Assembly (NCBI RefSeq): GCF_003610255.1
Contig: NZ_RAPS01000001.1
Location: 1,240,001-1,304,000, forward strand
Direction: 5' to 3'
Length of the DNA: 64,000 nt
From: Streptomyces sp. TLI_171
GTDB lineage: Bacteria; Actinomycetota; Actinomycetes; Streptomycetales; Streptomycetaceae
Below the pieces are notes generated by a model. It was not told the DNA's origin. It worked only from the letters and a program-made list of their open reading frames with translations, and did not search any database. Positions 8,083 to 16,812 of the stretch are shown piece after piece; within the stretch, counting starts at the first letter, position 1; each line of letters opens with the position of its first letter. Position numbers and translations under genes: made by a program.

Positions 8083-9474
8083 TCAGCCCGGTGTCGGCGC
8101 CGGCTCCAGCTCGGCCCGGCCCGCGGCGTCGGAGAGTTTGACCAGCAGGGCGGTCAGCAGCCAGTTCGCGGTCAGCGAGGAGCCGCCGGCGGCGAGGAAC
8201 GGCAGGGCCTTGCCGGTGAGCGGGATCAGGCCGGTCACGCCGCCGATCACCACGAAGACCTGCAGGGCGAGCGCGGCGGCCAGGCCGGTGGCGAGCAGCT
8301 TGCCGAACGGGTCGGTGAGGCCGATCGCGGTGCGCAGCGCGCGTTGCACCAGCAGGCCGTAGAGCAGCAGGACGGCCATCGAGCCGGCCAGGCCGAGTTC
8401 CTCGCCGACGGTGGTGAAGATGAAGTCGCTGCGCCCGGCGAAGCCGATCAGGAAGGGGCGGCCCTGGCCGAGGCCGGTGCCGAGCACGCCGCCGGAGCCG
8501 AGGCCGAACAGGGCCTGGGCGGGCTGGGAGGAGACCAGGGCCGGGTCGTGGACGGGTTCGTAGATGTCCAGCGGGTGCAGCCAGGCCTCGACCCGGCCGT
8601 GCACGTGCGGTTCCAGGTCGCCGACCACGGCGGCTCCGCCGACCGCCATCAGCAGGCCGATCACCACCCAGCCGGTGCGTTCGGTGGCGGTGTAGAGCAT
8701 CACCACGAAGACCCCGAAGAAGATCAGCGAGGTGCCCAGGTCGCGTTCGAAGACCAGCACCAGCAGGCTGATCACCCAGATCGCCAGCACCGGCCCGAGG
8801 TTGCGTCCGCGCGGCAGGTGCAGGCCCCAGAGGCGGCGGCCGGTCAGCGCGAGCGCGTCCCGGTTGGCGGTCAGGTAGCCCGCGAAGAACACCGCGATGG
8901 CGACCTTCACGAACTCGTCCGGTTCGAACGACAGCCCGCCGACCCGGATCCACCGCTTGGCGCCGAAGCTGTCGCCGGGGAAGAACGCGGGCGCGGCGAG
9001 CAGCACCAGCGCCCCCGCCATGATCAGGTAGACGTACTTCTGGAACAGCCGGTGGTGCCGGACGAGAGCCAGCAGTGCGGCCGCCAGCAGGCAGGCGATC
9101 ACCGTCCACTGCACCTGGCCGGGCGCGGCCGGGAGTTTCTGCCAGTCGCCCTTGGTGGCGTGCCAGAGCCGGTACGAGTCGTCGAGGCGGTCCAGCAGGA
9201 CCAGTCCGAAGCCGGTGAGGAAAACCGCGAGCGGCAGGATCAGCGGGTCGGCGTACGGGGCGAAGCGGCGCACCGCCAGGTGCAGGGCGAGGGCGAGCGC
9301 GGTCAGGCCGACGCCGTAGCGCAGCAGGCCGGGCGGGAGGGCGCCGTGCAGGGCGAGTCCGGCGCTGATCCAGCCGGCCCCGCAGACCGCCACGGCCAGG
9401 ACCAGCAGGACCAGTTCTCGTCTGCGACGGCGCGCTGCGCGGAGGCGGCCGACGCTGCGCGGGACGGCTGCCAC
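8083..9474 (-). CDS. FtsW/RodA/SpoVE-family peptidoglycan polymerase
   Basis: SEDS-family glycosyltransferase of the cell envelope, about ten transmembrane segments. Family marks: DSFGAKRWIRVGGLSFEP and EFVKVA, FERDLGTSLIFFGVF, the long outer loop with SQPAQALFGLGSGGVLGTG, GRSDFIFTTVGEELGLAG, and the end motif FLAAGGSSLTANW. 463 aa from the GTG at 9474, which follows a GGGGGTG stretch; a reading from further upstream would add a long low-complexity tail, so I rejected it. Convergent with the LysE gene, divergent from the DUF302 gene. Which SEDS paralogue it is (FtsW, RodA, SfrA) cannot be settled here, as no dcw or mre genes are nearby. Confidence 0.88.
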   Translation of the reverse strand: MAAVPRSVGRLRAARRRRRELVLLVLAVAVCGAGWISAGLALHGALPPGLLRYGVGLTALALALHLAVRRFAPYADPLILPLAVFLTGFGLVLLDRLDDSYRLWHATKGDWQKLPAAPGQVQWTVIACLLAAALLALVRHHRLFQKYVYLIMAGALVLLAAPAFFPGDSFGAKRWIRVGGLSFEPDEFVKVAIAVFFAGYLTANRDALALTGRRLWGLHLPRGRNLGPVLAIWVISLLVLVFERDLGTSLIFFGVFVVMLYTATERTGWVVIGLLMAVGGAAVVGDLEPHVHGRVEAWLHPLDIYEPVHDPALVSSQPAQALFGLGSGGVLGTGLGQGRPFLIGFAGRSDFIFTTVGEELGLAGSMAVLLLYGLLVQRALRTAIGLTDPFGKLLATGLAAALALQVFVVIGGVTGLIPLTGKALPFLAAGGSSLTANWLLTALLVKLSDAAGRAELEPAPTPG

Positions 9475-9643
9475 CCGGGCACCCCCACTCGGTTGTTGCT
9501 TCTGGTGCGACGACGCCCCCGGGCGCCCCGGGGTTCCACCGGCGGGCCGTTCCGACCCGAACTGCCGGTCGGGGCGACGGAGCTCACGCGCCGCGCCGGG
9601 GAATGCGCCTTCGGGCGGCCGGGTTGTACCGGGCGTATCGTGC

Positions 9644-9659
9644 ATACCCAGGGGGGTAT
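9644..9659. promoter_or_regulatory. CsoR-family-like operator
   Basis: ATACCC-AGGG-GGGTAT, a 6-4-6 dyad with a G tract flanked by AT ends, 22 bases upstream of the DUF302 start. This is the layout of operators for CsoR/RcnR-type copper, nickel or sulfide sensors. No CsoR-family gene is in the window, so the regulator would act from elsewhere. Confidence 0.6.
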
Positions 9660-9681
9660 CTACCGAGAGAGGTTCGCAGCC

Positions 9682-10071
9682 ATGGAGAACCGCTTGACCG
9701 CCACGCTGACCGGCGTCCCCTTCCCGGAGGCCGCCGACCGGGTCCGCGCGGCCCTCGCCGGGCAGGGCTTCGGCGTGCTCACCGAGATCGACATGACGGC
9801 CACCCTGCGCGCCAAGCTCGGCGTCGAAATGGAGGACTACCTCGTCCTCGGCGCCTGCAGTCCGCCGCTCGCCCACCGCGCCCTGGAGGCCGACCGGCGG
9901 ATCGGCCTGCTGCTGCCGTGCAACGTGGTCCTGCGGGCCACCGCCGACGGCGTCCTGGTGGAGGCGATGGACCCCGAGCTGATGGTCCGGTTCACCGGCC
10001 GCCCCGAACTCGCCCCCGTCGCCGAGGAGGCCGCCGCCCGGCTCCGCGCCGCCCTGACCTCCCTGCCGTAA
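9682..10071 (+). CDS. DUF302 domain protein
   Basis: 129 aa. Family marks: PFPEAADRVRAALAGQGFGVLTEIDM, then YLVLGACSPPLAHRALEADRRIGLLLPCNVV, which contains the conserved GACxPxxA and LLPCNV patterns with two cysteines. DUF302 proteins are small cytosolic proteins often found with copper, sulfide or persulfide stress genes; the CsoR-like operator just upstream fits that. Molecular activity is unknown. Followed 44 bases later by a small cysteine-rich gene. Confidence 0.85.
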   Translation: MENRLTATLTGVPFPEAADRVRAALAGQGFGVLTEIDMTATLRAKLGVEMEDYLVLGACSPPLAHRALEADRRIGLLLPCNVVLRATADGVLVEAMDPELMVRFTGRPELAPVAEEAAARLRAALTSLP

Positions 10072-10115
10072 CCCGCCCCCGCACCACCGACGTCCCGCAA
10101 CGAGAGGAACATCCC

Positions 10116-10277
10116 ATGTGTCGTCGCGTCACCTGCAAGTCCTGCGGCCGGCCGACCTTCGCCGGCTGCGGCATGCACGTCGAACAGGTCCTGGCCGGCG
10201 TTCCGAAGTCTCAGCGCTGCGCGTGCGACGCCGCCGCCTCGGGCTCCTGGTTCTCCCGGCTGTTCGGCAGGCGCTGA
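10116..10277 (+). CDS. Small conserved cysteine-rich protein
   Basis: 53 aa beginning MCRRVTCKSCGRPTFAGCG, with CKSC, GCGMH and a distal CAC that could hold zinc, and a tail SWFSRLFGRR. Preceded by GAGAGG. Similar 50-60-residue proteins are common in actinobacteria and have no assigned role. It follows the DUF302 gene in the same direction and may share its transcript. Its 3' end overlaps the convergent HhH-domain gene by 67 bases, which is long for real genes, so one of the two C-termini might be mis-set. Confidence 0.7.
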   Translation: MCRRVTCKSCGRPTFAGCGMHVEQVLAGVPKSQRCACDAAASGSWFSRLFGRR

Positions 10278-10912
10278 TCCTCCAGCACCCGCTGGGCCAT
10301 CGCGGGGTCCAGGCCGACCCGGACCAGGGCGTCGGCCAGCCGGTGCAGCTCGGCGGCGTCGACCAGGGTCGCCAACTCCGACGGTTCGAGCGGGAGTTGC
10401 AGCCGCTCCGCGCCGATGACGGCGCGCGGGTCGAGGGCGGGCCGGAGGAACGGCCAGACGGCCTGGGCCTCGCGGCAGAACGCGGCCGCGCCGGCCGGCC
10501 CGATGCCGGGGAAGCGCTGCAGCAGGGCCCTGGTCCGCTCGGGGCGGTACTGGGCGGCGGCCGCGAGCTTGCGCAGGTCGCCGCCGTACTCGTCCTCGGC
10601 GAGCCGGGCGCAGTCGCCGAGCCGGGTGGCCGTGCCGTCGGCGAAGTGCTGGTAGCGGCCGGCCAGCAGGGCGTCCTTGCGCTGCTGCCAGGTCAGGTCG
10701 AGGGTGCCCGCGGGGGTGCCGGCGCCGGCGGCGATCAGCGCGGCGGTGCCGGACACGGCGATCTCCGCGTGGATTCTGGCCGACACCAGGTTGCTCAGCA
10801 CCAGGAGCTGCCAGAGCGGTTCGGGCCGGTCCGCGAGCACGATGCCCGCCTGTTCGGCGTACGTGGTCCTCGCGTCCGCCAACAGCACTGCCACCCGCCG
10901 CCGCGCGTCCAT
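10211..10912 (-). CDS. Endonuclease III-like (HhH-GPD fold) protein
   Basis: 233 aa, cytosolic. The middle holds a helix-hairpin-helix: LLQRFPGIGPAGAAAFCREAQ at about 140-160, followed by VWPFLRPALDPRA, as in the EndoIII/MutY fold; but the iron-sulfur cluster cysteines of true Nth/MutY are missing. Related actinobacterial proteins are annotated as EndoIII-like and have no proven glycosylase activity. ATG at 10912. Tail-to-tail overlap of 67 bases with the small cysteine-rich gene. Confidence 0.7.
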   Translation of the reverse strand: MDARRRVAVLLADARTTYAEQAGIVLADRPEPLWQLLVLSNLVSARIHAEIAVSGTAALIAAGAGTPAGTLDLTWQQRKDALLAGRYQHFADGTATRLGDCARLAEDEYGGDLRKLAAAAQYRPERTRALLQRFPGIGPAGAAAFCREAQAVWPFLRPALDPRAVIGAERLQLPLEPSELATLVDAAELHRLADALVRVGLDPAMAQRVLEDQRLPNSRENQEPEAAASHAQR

Positions 10913-11032
10913 CCCGGCCTCCCGCTGTCGCTTCGCCGGCGAACCGCCGACCCGCCAGGCCCCGACGGTACGCGGACCGGGGCCCGCCCGGCCCGCAGGC
11001 TCGCCGCAGCGCCGCCCGCCCGGCGGGACGGG

Positions 11033-11725
11033 TCAGCCGAGCAGCGCAGCGACCTCCGCCAGTGAGTGCACCCGCGGGACGGCGGCCGGCTCGCCGCTCG
11101 GTTCGCGGTCCAGCCAGATCCCCAGCAGCCCGGCCGCGGTGGCGGCCTGCGCGTCCACGTCCAGCCGGTCGCCGACGTACGCGGTGCGCTCGGGCGCGAC
11201 GCCGAGGGTGCGGCAGGCCAGGCGGAAGATCGCCGGGTCGGGCTTGGCGCAGCCCGCCTCGGCGGAGGCCGTGGTGTGCGGGGCGAGTGCGCCCAGGCCG
11301 ACGGCGTGCAGCTTGCGGCGCTGGACGTCCCCCTCGCCGTTGGTGATCACTCCGAGCCGGCGGTGCTCGCCCAACTCCCGTACCGCGCGCGGCACCTCGG
11401 GGAAGGCCCGCCAGGACCGCTCGTAGCGGCGCAGGTACCCGGCGAACCAGGCGTCCGCCCGCTCCACCGGCCACTCCCCCAGCCCCAGGTACGCGGCCAG
11501 GCCGGCCGTCCTGGTCCGGCGCTGCTCCTGCACCGTCAACTCGCCCGCCAGGTACCGGTCGTACTCCGAGCGCTCCAGCTCGCGCCAGCGCCGCAGCACC
11601 GCGTCCCGGTCCAGCGCCCGCCCGGGGAGCTCCGCGGCCACCCCGGCGAGCACCGCCGCCTCGGCCGCGCCGTCGTGGTCCAGCAGCGTCCCGTCGAGGT
11701 CGAACAGCACCGCCTCGATCACCAT
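11033..11725 (-). CDS. HAD-superfamily phosphatase (YjjG/GPH-like)
   Basis: 230 aa. Four HAD motifs: VLFDLDGTLLD (I, residues 6-16), VITNGE (II, about 122), CAKPDPAIF (III, about 155) and YVGDRLDVDAQAA (IV, about 182). The helical insert between motifs I and II makes it a C1-cap enzyme, as in nucleotidase YjjG or phosphoglycolate phosphatase. Substrate unknown. ATG start; monocistronic. Confidence 0.88.
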   Translation of the reverse strand: MVIEAVLFDLDGTLLDHDGAAEAAVLAGVAAELPGRALDRDAVLRRWRELERSEYDRYLAGELTVQEQRRTRTAGLAAYLGLGEWPVERADAWFAGYLRRYERSWRAFPEVPRAVRELGEHRRLGVITNGEGDVQRRKLHAVGLGALAPHTTASAEAGCAKPDPAIFRLACRTLGVAPERTAYVGDRLDVDAQAATAAGLLGIWLDREPSGEPAAVPRVHSLAEVAALLG

Positions 11726-11807
11726 CCAGCCCCTCCTCCGCCACCCGGGCCAGGACCGTCCACCCTACCTGCCCCTGACATCCCGTCACCACCCGGCCAC
11801 CTGCCGC

Positions 11808-13031
11808 TCACCGGGCCGTGTCCTGTTCCACCTCCAGCAGTGCCTCGACCAGCCGGGGCGGCCCGGCGAAATGGGCGGGATGGGCCTCGACCAGGGCGTC
11901 GACGGGCCGCCAGCCGTCCTTGTCCGCGCGGACCGTCAGCGACCAGACCGCGTCCCCGGTGTCGGCGCGGTGCAGGGCGAGCACCCCCTCGGCGGTGCGG
12001 GTCAGCCAGCGGGGGCCGTGCAGGCCGGTGCGCCAGCGGTGCCAGTGGTGATCGGACCAGCAGAGGTCGGGGACGGGGTGCGGGCGGGGCAGCCGGATCG
12101 GCGTGAGGTGCACGGGCGCGGGCCGCAGCGGCTCGGCGAAGGCCCAGCCGGGCAGGGGTTCGGTGGCGGCCAGCCAGGCAGCGGGGATCCCGGCGGTGCC
12201 GGTGCGGGCGGCGACCACGCCGCCGGCGATCGCGGCCACGGTATCCACGTCCCCGCCCGCCGTGATCGCGTCCCAGACCGCCGCCGGATAGTCGTCCAGG
12301 TTCCGGGCGGCGCACCACAGCGCGTACGGGACGGTGTCGGCGGCGCTGGTCCGGCTGCCGTTGCCGAGCACGGCGGCGGCCTCGCGCGGACCGGCGGCGC
12401 CGAGCAGGCCGGCGGCCTCGCCGAGACCGGCGCGGACGGCGCCCGGCGGGGTGAGGGCGGCGACGGCCGCCAGCAGCCGGGCGGGCGTGGTCGGTTCGGT
12501 CCGGGCCCGGACGGCGAGGGCGGCGGCGACGGCCACCGCGATCGCGCCGTCCACGGCCTGCGGATGGGTGTGGGTGGGCGCCGCGGTGTCGGCGGCGGGC
12601 CGGACGGCGGCGGCCGGGTCGTGCGCGTACACCGCGCCGAGCGGGGCCACCCGCATCGCCGCACCGTTGCCGAACGAGCCCTGGCCGTCGAAGAGTTCGG
12701 CGGCCAGCCGGCGGGCGTCGCCGCCCTCCCTGATCAGCCGCAGCAGCCGGTTGGCGGCGGGGCCGTAACCGCGGTCGAAGTCGTGGCGGCGGGCGAAGGC
12801 GTGGGTGAGGTCGAAGCCGTCGACGGTCCCGCGTTCGGCGAGGGCCGCGTACACCGAGCAGGCCATCTCGGTGTCGTCGGTCCACGGCCAGGGGCCGGGC
12901 GGGACGGTGCGGGCGTCGAGGTGCGCGCGGGCGGTGTCGGGGACGAAGAACTGGGCGCCGAGGGCGTCGCCGACGGACAGGCCACGGAGGGCGTCGAGTG
13001 CGGGGCCGGCGTGAACGGAAGGAATCGTCAT
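11808..13031 (-). CDS. ADP-ribosylglycohydrolase (DraG family)
   Basis: 407 aa. Binuclear magnesium enzymes of this family remove ADP-ribose from proteins or nucleic acids. Visible motifs: GLSVGDALGAQF (about 15-26), WTDDTEMACSVY (about 50, metal-binding TDDT/E), GSFGNGAAMRVAPLG (about 117) and, toward the C-terminus, GGDVDTVAAIAGGVVAARTG (metal-binding GGDxDT). The ATG at 13031 follows GGCAGGT and gives the usual short lead before the first motif. The last 130 residues are an extra, less conserved region. Target unknown; no ADP-ribosyltransferase gene is adjacent. Confidence 0.88.
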   Translation of the reverse strand: MTIPSVHAGPALDALRGLSVGDALGAQFFVPDTARAHLDARTVPPGPWPWTDDTEMACSVYAALAERGTVDGFDLTHAFARRHDFDRGYGPAANRLLRLIREGGDARRLAAELFDGQGSFGNGAAMRVAPLGAVYAHDPAAAVRPAADTAAPTHTHPQAVDGAIAVAVAAALAVRARTEPTTPARLLAAVAALTPPGAVRAGLGEAAGLLGAAGPREAAAVLGNGSRTSAADTVPYALWCAARNLDDYPAAVWDAITAGGDVDTVAAIAGGVVAARTGTAGIPAAWLAATEPLPGWAFAEPLRPAPVHLTPIRLPRPHPVPDLCWSDHHWHRWRTGLHGPRWLTRTAEGVLALHRADTGDAVWSLTVRADKDGWRPVDALVEAHPAHFAGPPRLVEALLEVEQDTAR

Positions 13032-13103
13032 ACCTGCCCCACCGAACCGTGCCGCCTGCCACCCCGTCAAGTGGCGGGTCCCCCGCCACCGGTCCGACCT
13101 GCG

Positions 13104-13379
13104 ATGATCGGTCCTTACCGGCTCCCGGCACGAACGGTGGTGGTCTCCATGGTGGGCGCGGTGCTGATCGTCGTCCTGCTGCTCGTCATCGGCGGCGGCG
13201 TGTGCGTGGTGTGGGCGGAGCGCGGCGGACCCGGCTGGGTCCGGGTCGCGGCCCGGATCACCCTCGCGGCGGGCGAGCAGATCGGCCGGGCCGAGCGCAG
13301 GCGGCGGCGACGGGCGCGCTACCGGATCACCGCCGGCGGTTCGGGCGACTCCGGCGGCTCGGGCGGCTCGGGCGACTGA
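13104..13379 (+). CDS. Small membrane protein, hypothetical
   Basis: 91 aa with one strong transmembrane helix (residues about 13-38, VVVSMVGAVLIVVLLLVIGG), then a basic segment with RRRRRR and a Gly/Ser/Asp tail made of GSGDSGGSGGSGD-like units. I recognise no family. ATG at 13104 assumed; a later ATG at about 13149 is possible. It is divergent from the ADP-ribosylglycohydrolase gene with 72 bases between starts. Confidence 0.5.
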   Translation: MIGPYRLPARTVVVSMVGAVLIVVLLLVIGGGVCVVWAERGGPGWVRVAARITLAAGEQIGRAERRRRRRARYRITAGGSGDSGGSGGSGD

Positions 13380-13434
13380 TCGGCTGTCCGGCCGGGCCGG
13401 ACCGGCCGGACGGGATGCCGGGCCCGACGGGGCG

Positions 13435-14178
13435 TCAGTCCGCGAGACCGAGCGGGTCGGGGGCGTCCGCCAGCAGTTCGGGGCCGTTCTCGGCGACCCG
13501 GTTGACGGCGGTGGGCACCGCCCGGACCCGGATGTTGCCGTCGGCGGGCCGGTGCAGCAGGTGGTGCAGGTCGGCCCGGTCGGTGTGCGCCGGGTCGAGC
13601 CAGCTCGCCAGGTCGGCGCGGGTGATCGTGAGCGGCATCCGGTCGTGGACGCGGCCCGCCCGGTCGGTGGCGTCGGTGGTGAGGATGGTCGCGGTCGCCA
13701 GCCAGGCCGCCGGGTCGTCCTCCGGGAGGCTCGCGTCGCGCCAGAACTCGTACAGCCCGGCCATCAGCATCAGCTCGCCGGTGGACAGGAAGTACGGCTG
13801 CTTGTACGCCTTGCGGCCGTCGCCGGCCGGGACCGGCCGCCACTCGTAGTATCCGTCGGCGGGGATCACGCACCGGCGGGCGGCGAACGCCTTGCGGAAC
13901 GCGGGCTTCTGATCGACGGTCTCCGAGCGGGCGTTGATCAACCGCGCCGCGCCCGACCGGTCCTTCGCCCAGGACGGCACCAACCCCCAGCGCAGCGGCC
14001 GCAGTTGGCGCACCACCTCGCCGGTCTCGGCGTCCACCCGCTCCAGCACCGCCGGGACGGGGTCGGTCGGCGCGACGTTCCAGCTCGGCGCCAGCGCCTC
14101 GGTGGGGTTCCAGCGCGCGACGTCGAGCAGGACGACCAGGTCACCGGGTTCGGTGGTGGAGACGAAGCGACCGCACAT
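13435..14178 (-). CDS. SOS-response-associated peptidase (SRAP, YedK/HMCES)
   Basis: 247 aa. Protects abasic sites in single-stranded DNA by forming a thiazolidine crosslink through Cys2. Visible: the MCGRF start, with Cys2 exposed after Met removal; WNVAPTDPVPAVLE; RWGLVPSWAKD; INARSET at about 90; PADGYYEW at about 113 (catalytic Glu); and the VHDRMPLTI histidine near residue 175. All catalytic residues are present and length is normal. ATG at 14178 is fixed by the need for Cys at position 2. Confidence 0.95.
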   Translation of the reverse strand: MCGRFVSTTEPGDLVVLLDVARWNPTEALAPSWNVAPTDPVPAVLERVDAETGEVVRQLRPLRWGLVPSWAKDRSGAARLINARSETVDQKPAFRKAFAARRCVIPADGYYEWRPVPAGDGRKAYKQPYFLSTGELMLMAGLYEFWRDASLPEDDPAAWLATATILTTDATDRAGRVHDRMPLTITRADLASWLDPAHTDRADLHHLLHRPADGNIRVRAVPTAVNRVAENGPELLADAPDPLGLAD

Positions 14179-14227
14179 GCGCCCCACCCTGCCACCGAAC
14201 ACCGTCGACCGCACGCGTCGACATGCG

Positions 14228-15199
14228 TCACGCGTAGAAGTTGCGCTCCCAGCGGTGCCCGGCCAGCACCTTCAACTGCTCCTCGCTCAGCGGCACCCCG
14301 TCGCCGACGGCGGCGTTGCGCTCCACGTTGCGCACCGAGCGCATGCCCGGAATGACCGTGGACACCGCCGGGGCGCTGAGCACGAACCGCAGCGCGGTCT
14401 CGGCGAGTCGTCCGGTGTCGATGCCCAGGTCGGCGGTCAGCGCCGCCACCCGCCGCTCGACCTGCGCGGGCCGGTCCGCCCGGAAGTAGCGGCGCCGGAA
14501 GTCGCCCTCCGGGAAGACCGTGTCGGCGGTGATCGCACCGGTCAGCCCGCCCTCGTCGAGCGCCACCCGGACGATCACGCCGACGCCGTGCTCCTGGCAG
14601 GCCGGGAACAGCTCGTCCAGCGGCGACTGGTCGAACACGTTGAAGATCACCTGCACTGCGTCCACCACGCCGCTGCGCACCAACTCGACGGCGCTGTGCG
14701 GCTCGTGGTCGTTGATCGAGACGCCGAACAGGCCGATCAGACCCTCCTGCTTCAGCTCCTGCACGGTCTCCAGCCAGTCGCCCCGGCCGAGCCACTCGTC
14801 GCTCCACACGTGGAACTGCACCAGGTCGAACCGCTCCAGGCCGGCGGCCGCCAGCGAGGTCCGCAGGCTGCTGCGGATGTGCGCGGCCGGGAAGGTCTCC
14901 GCCGGGTCCACCCCGGGCCGGGCCGGCCACTGGCCGTTCAGCGGCGGCACCTTGGTCGCCACCCGCACCTGCTCGCCGTTGGCCGCCCGCTCCCGCACCA
15001 GCTGGCCGACCAGCCGCTCGCTCTCCCCGTAACCCCGCGCCGTGTCCACGAAGTTGACGCCCAGGTCGACCGCCCGGTGCAAGGCCGCCAGCGACTCCTC
15101 CTCCCGCGCCCCGACCCAGCTCGACGCGCCGATCCCCCAGGCCCCGAACCCCACCTCCGAGACCTCGACCCCACTGCGTCCCAGTTCGCGGTACCGCAT
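14228..15199 (-). CDS. Aldo/keto reductase
   Basis: 323-aa NADPH-dependent TIM-barrel oxidoreductase. Visible: GFGAWGIG near residue 18, [12 protein letters not shown] with catalytic Asp and Tyr at about 50, ATKVPP with catalytic Lys at about 80, FDLVQFHVW with the His at about 120, and the cofactor-phosphate region [16 protein letters not shown] near residue 285. Substrate unknown; actinobacterial AKRs of this subgroup act on many carbonyls. Monocistronic. Confidence 0.9.
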   Translation of the reverse strand: MRYRELGRSGVEVSEVGFGAWGIGASSWVGAREEESLAALHRAVDLGVNFVDTARGYGESERLVGQLVRERAANGEQVRVATKVPPLNGQWPARPGVDPAETFPAAHIRSSLRTSLAAAGLERFDLVQFHVWSDEWLGRGDWLETVQELKQEGLIGLFGVSINDHEPHSAVELVRSGVVDAVQVIFNVFDQSPLDELFPACQEHGVGVIVRVALDEGGLTGAITADTVFPEGDFRRRYFRADRPAQVERRVAALTADLGIDTGRLAETALRFVLSAPAVSTVIPGMRSVRNVERNAAVGDGVPLSEEQLKVLAGHRWERNFYA

Positions 15200-15352
15200 C
15201 CGTCCTCCTCCTCGCCGTCGCCGATCCCAGGACACGACCGTAGGCGGCAGGTCGGCCGGAAGCCAGCGCGATCGGCCGCGCACCGGTCCGACGAACCGCA
15301 CTAGGCTCCGCGGTGTGCCCCTCACCTGCAGCCCTCCGTCCCGGTACCGCGC

Positions 15353-16018
15353 ATGACGGCCCGACCCGGCCTCGACTCGCTCGGCCCGTACTTCGCCGTC
15401 CGCACCGGCGTGCCGCCCGCCGGTTTCCGCCCGTTGGCCGAACTGTCCACGCCCGAAGGCCCGCTGGCCGCCCGGGTCGCCGAGGTCGGCCGGGTGCTGC
15501 GGACGAACGAGCGCCGGGTCGCCGCGTCGACCGCGCACCTGGGGCTGGCGGCCCGGTTCTGGTCGGTGGCGCTCGGCACCGCCGTCCTGACCGGGCGGTT
15601 GCCGGACCTGGACGGGGCGCTGTTCGCACTGCCGCCGCAGGGACCGTTCGAGCTGTGGCTGCCCGCCGAGCCCGGGCCCCCCGCGACCGCCGCGGCCCTG
15701 CACGACGCGGTGATCGACCGTCACCTTCGCCCGCTCGGGGCGGCTCTCCGCCTCGCCCCGGGGCTGCTGGCGGGCAACGCCGCCTCCGCCCTGGTCGGCG
15801 CCGCCCGCCAACTCGGTGCGGCCTCGCCGTCGTTGGGAGGGCCGGCGGCTGCGCTGGCCCGCGAGCTGCTCGCCCGCTCCCCGGAGGTCGGCGCGGTCTC
15901 CCCGCCCGGCCGTCCGCTCGCCTTCCGCCGCGCCTCCTGCTGCCTCTACTACCGCGCCCCGTCCGGCGGTCTGTGCGGCGACTGCGTCTTCACCCGGCCG
16001 CCGGCCGTGCGGCGCTGA
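15353..16018 (+). CDS. FhuF-like (2Fe-2S)-binding protein, probable ferric-siderophore reductase
   Basis: 221 aa. The C-terminal 25 residues carry the FhuF-type cluster site [18 protein letters not shown] (C-C-x10-C-x2-C), which in FhuF binds a [2Fe-2S] cluster used to reduce iron released from siderophores. The N-terminal region is the usual poorly conserved helical part. TAGGCT (15302-15307) is a plausible -10 giving a short leader before the ATG. It converges with the BtuF-like gene, overlapping it by 29 bases at the 3' ends; both may serve iron or cobalamin metabolism. Confidence 0.8.
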   Translation: MTARPGLDSLGPYFAVRTGVPPAGFRPLAELSTPEGPLAARVAEVGRVLRTNERRVAASTAHLGLAARFWSVALGTAVLTGRLPDLDGALFALPPQGPFELWLPAEPGPPATAAALHDAVIDRHLRPLGAALRLAPGLLAGNAASALVGAARQLGAASPSLGGPAAALARELLARSPEVGAVSPPGRPLAFRRASCCLYYRAPSGGLCGDCVFTRPPAVRR

Positions 16019-16778
16019 GCAGCTGGCCGGCGAGGACGGTGCGGGCCTCGGCGAGGGAGGGGCCGTACCAGGTGAGGTGGCGGCCGCTGAGGAGGGCGTA
16101 CGGCAGGGCGGGGAAGGCTTCGGGGCCGTCGGTGGCGGTGAAGCGGTAGGGCTCGTCCGGGAGGATCAGCAACTCGGCTGCGAGGGACTGGAGTTCGGCG
16201 AGCGGCAGGCGGGGGTAGCGGTCGGGGTGGTCGGCGGGGAGCAGGTCGACGCCGAGGCGGCGGAGCAGGTCGGCGGCGAAGGTGTCGCGGCCGAGCACCA
16301 TCCAGGGCCGCCGCCAGATCGGGGCGATCGCCCGGACGGCCGGCCCGGGCACGGGTGCCGACCAGGCCTGACGGGCCGCCACCAGCCAATCGGGGCACGG
16401 GAGTCGGAGGGCGTCGACGAGCAGGCGGTGCAGCGAGTCGAGGGCCTGGTCGAGGTCGCGGATCCGGGTGGTCCAGACCGGGAGCCCGGCGGCGCGCAGG
16501 GCCGCCAGGTCGGGGGCGCGGTTCTCCTCCTCGTTGGCGATCACGAGGTCGGGGGCGAGCGCGAGGATGCGCTCGACGGCGGGGTTCTTGGTGCCGCCAA
16601 TCCTCGCCACGTCGAGCGCCGCGGGGTGGGTGCACCAGTCGGTGGCGCCGACCAGCAGGCCGGGGGCGGTGACGGCGACGGCCTCGGTGAGCGAGGGGAC
16701 CAGCGAGACGACGCGACGGACGACGAGGGGCGGTAGTGCGTTGCCCTCGTCGTCCGTCACCTGCCGTGCCGCGCGCAT
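15990..16778 (-). CDS. Helical-backbone metal receptor (BtuF/FhuD-like) without signal peptide
   Basis: 262 aa, substrate-binding-protein fold with the long linking helix. Visible: [14 protein letters not shown] (first lobe start), [41 protein letters not shown] (the typical [16 protein letters not shown] stretch) and [14 protein letters not shown] near the end. No signal peptide or lipobox is seen, so unlike BtuF it is probably cytosolic; such orphan cytosolic members are frequent in Streptomyces and their role is unclear. Confidence 0.78.
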   Translation of the reverse strand: MRAARQVTDDEGNALPPLVVRRVVSLVPSLTEAVAVTAPGLLVGATDWCTHPAALDVARIGGTKNPAVERILALAPDLVIANEEENRAPDLAALRAAGLPVWTTRIRDLDQALDSLHRLLVDALRLPCPDWLVAARQAWSAPVPGPAVRAIAPIWRRPWMVLGRDTFAADLLRRLGVDLLPADHPDRYPRLPLAELQSLAAELLILPDEPYRFTATDGPEAFPALPYALLSGRHLTWYGPSLAEARTVLAGQLLSAARPAAG

Positions 16779-16812
16779 GGCGGCACGCTAGCAGCGGGTC
16801 GGGCCGGGACTG

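Noticed and set aside
9482..9876. N-terminal extension of the FtsW/RodA protein
   Set aside because: The upstream reading is Pro/Gly/Arg-rich, crosses the CsoR-like operator and the DUF302 start, and has no family support; GTG at 9474 fits better.
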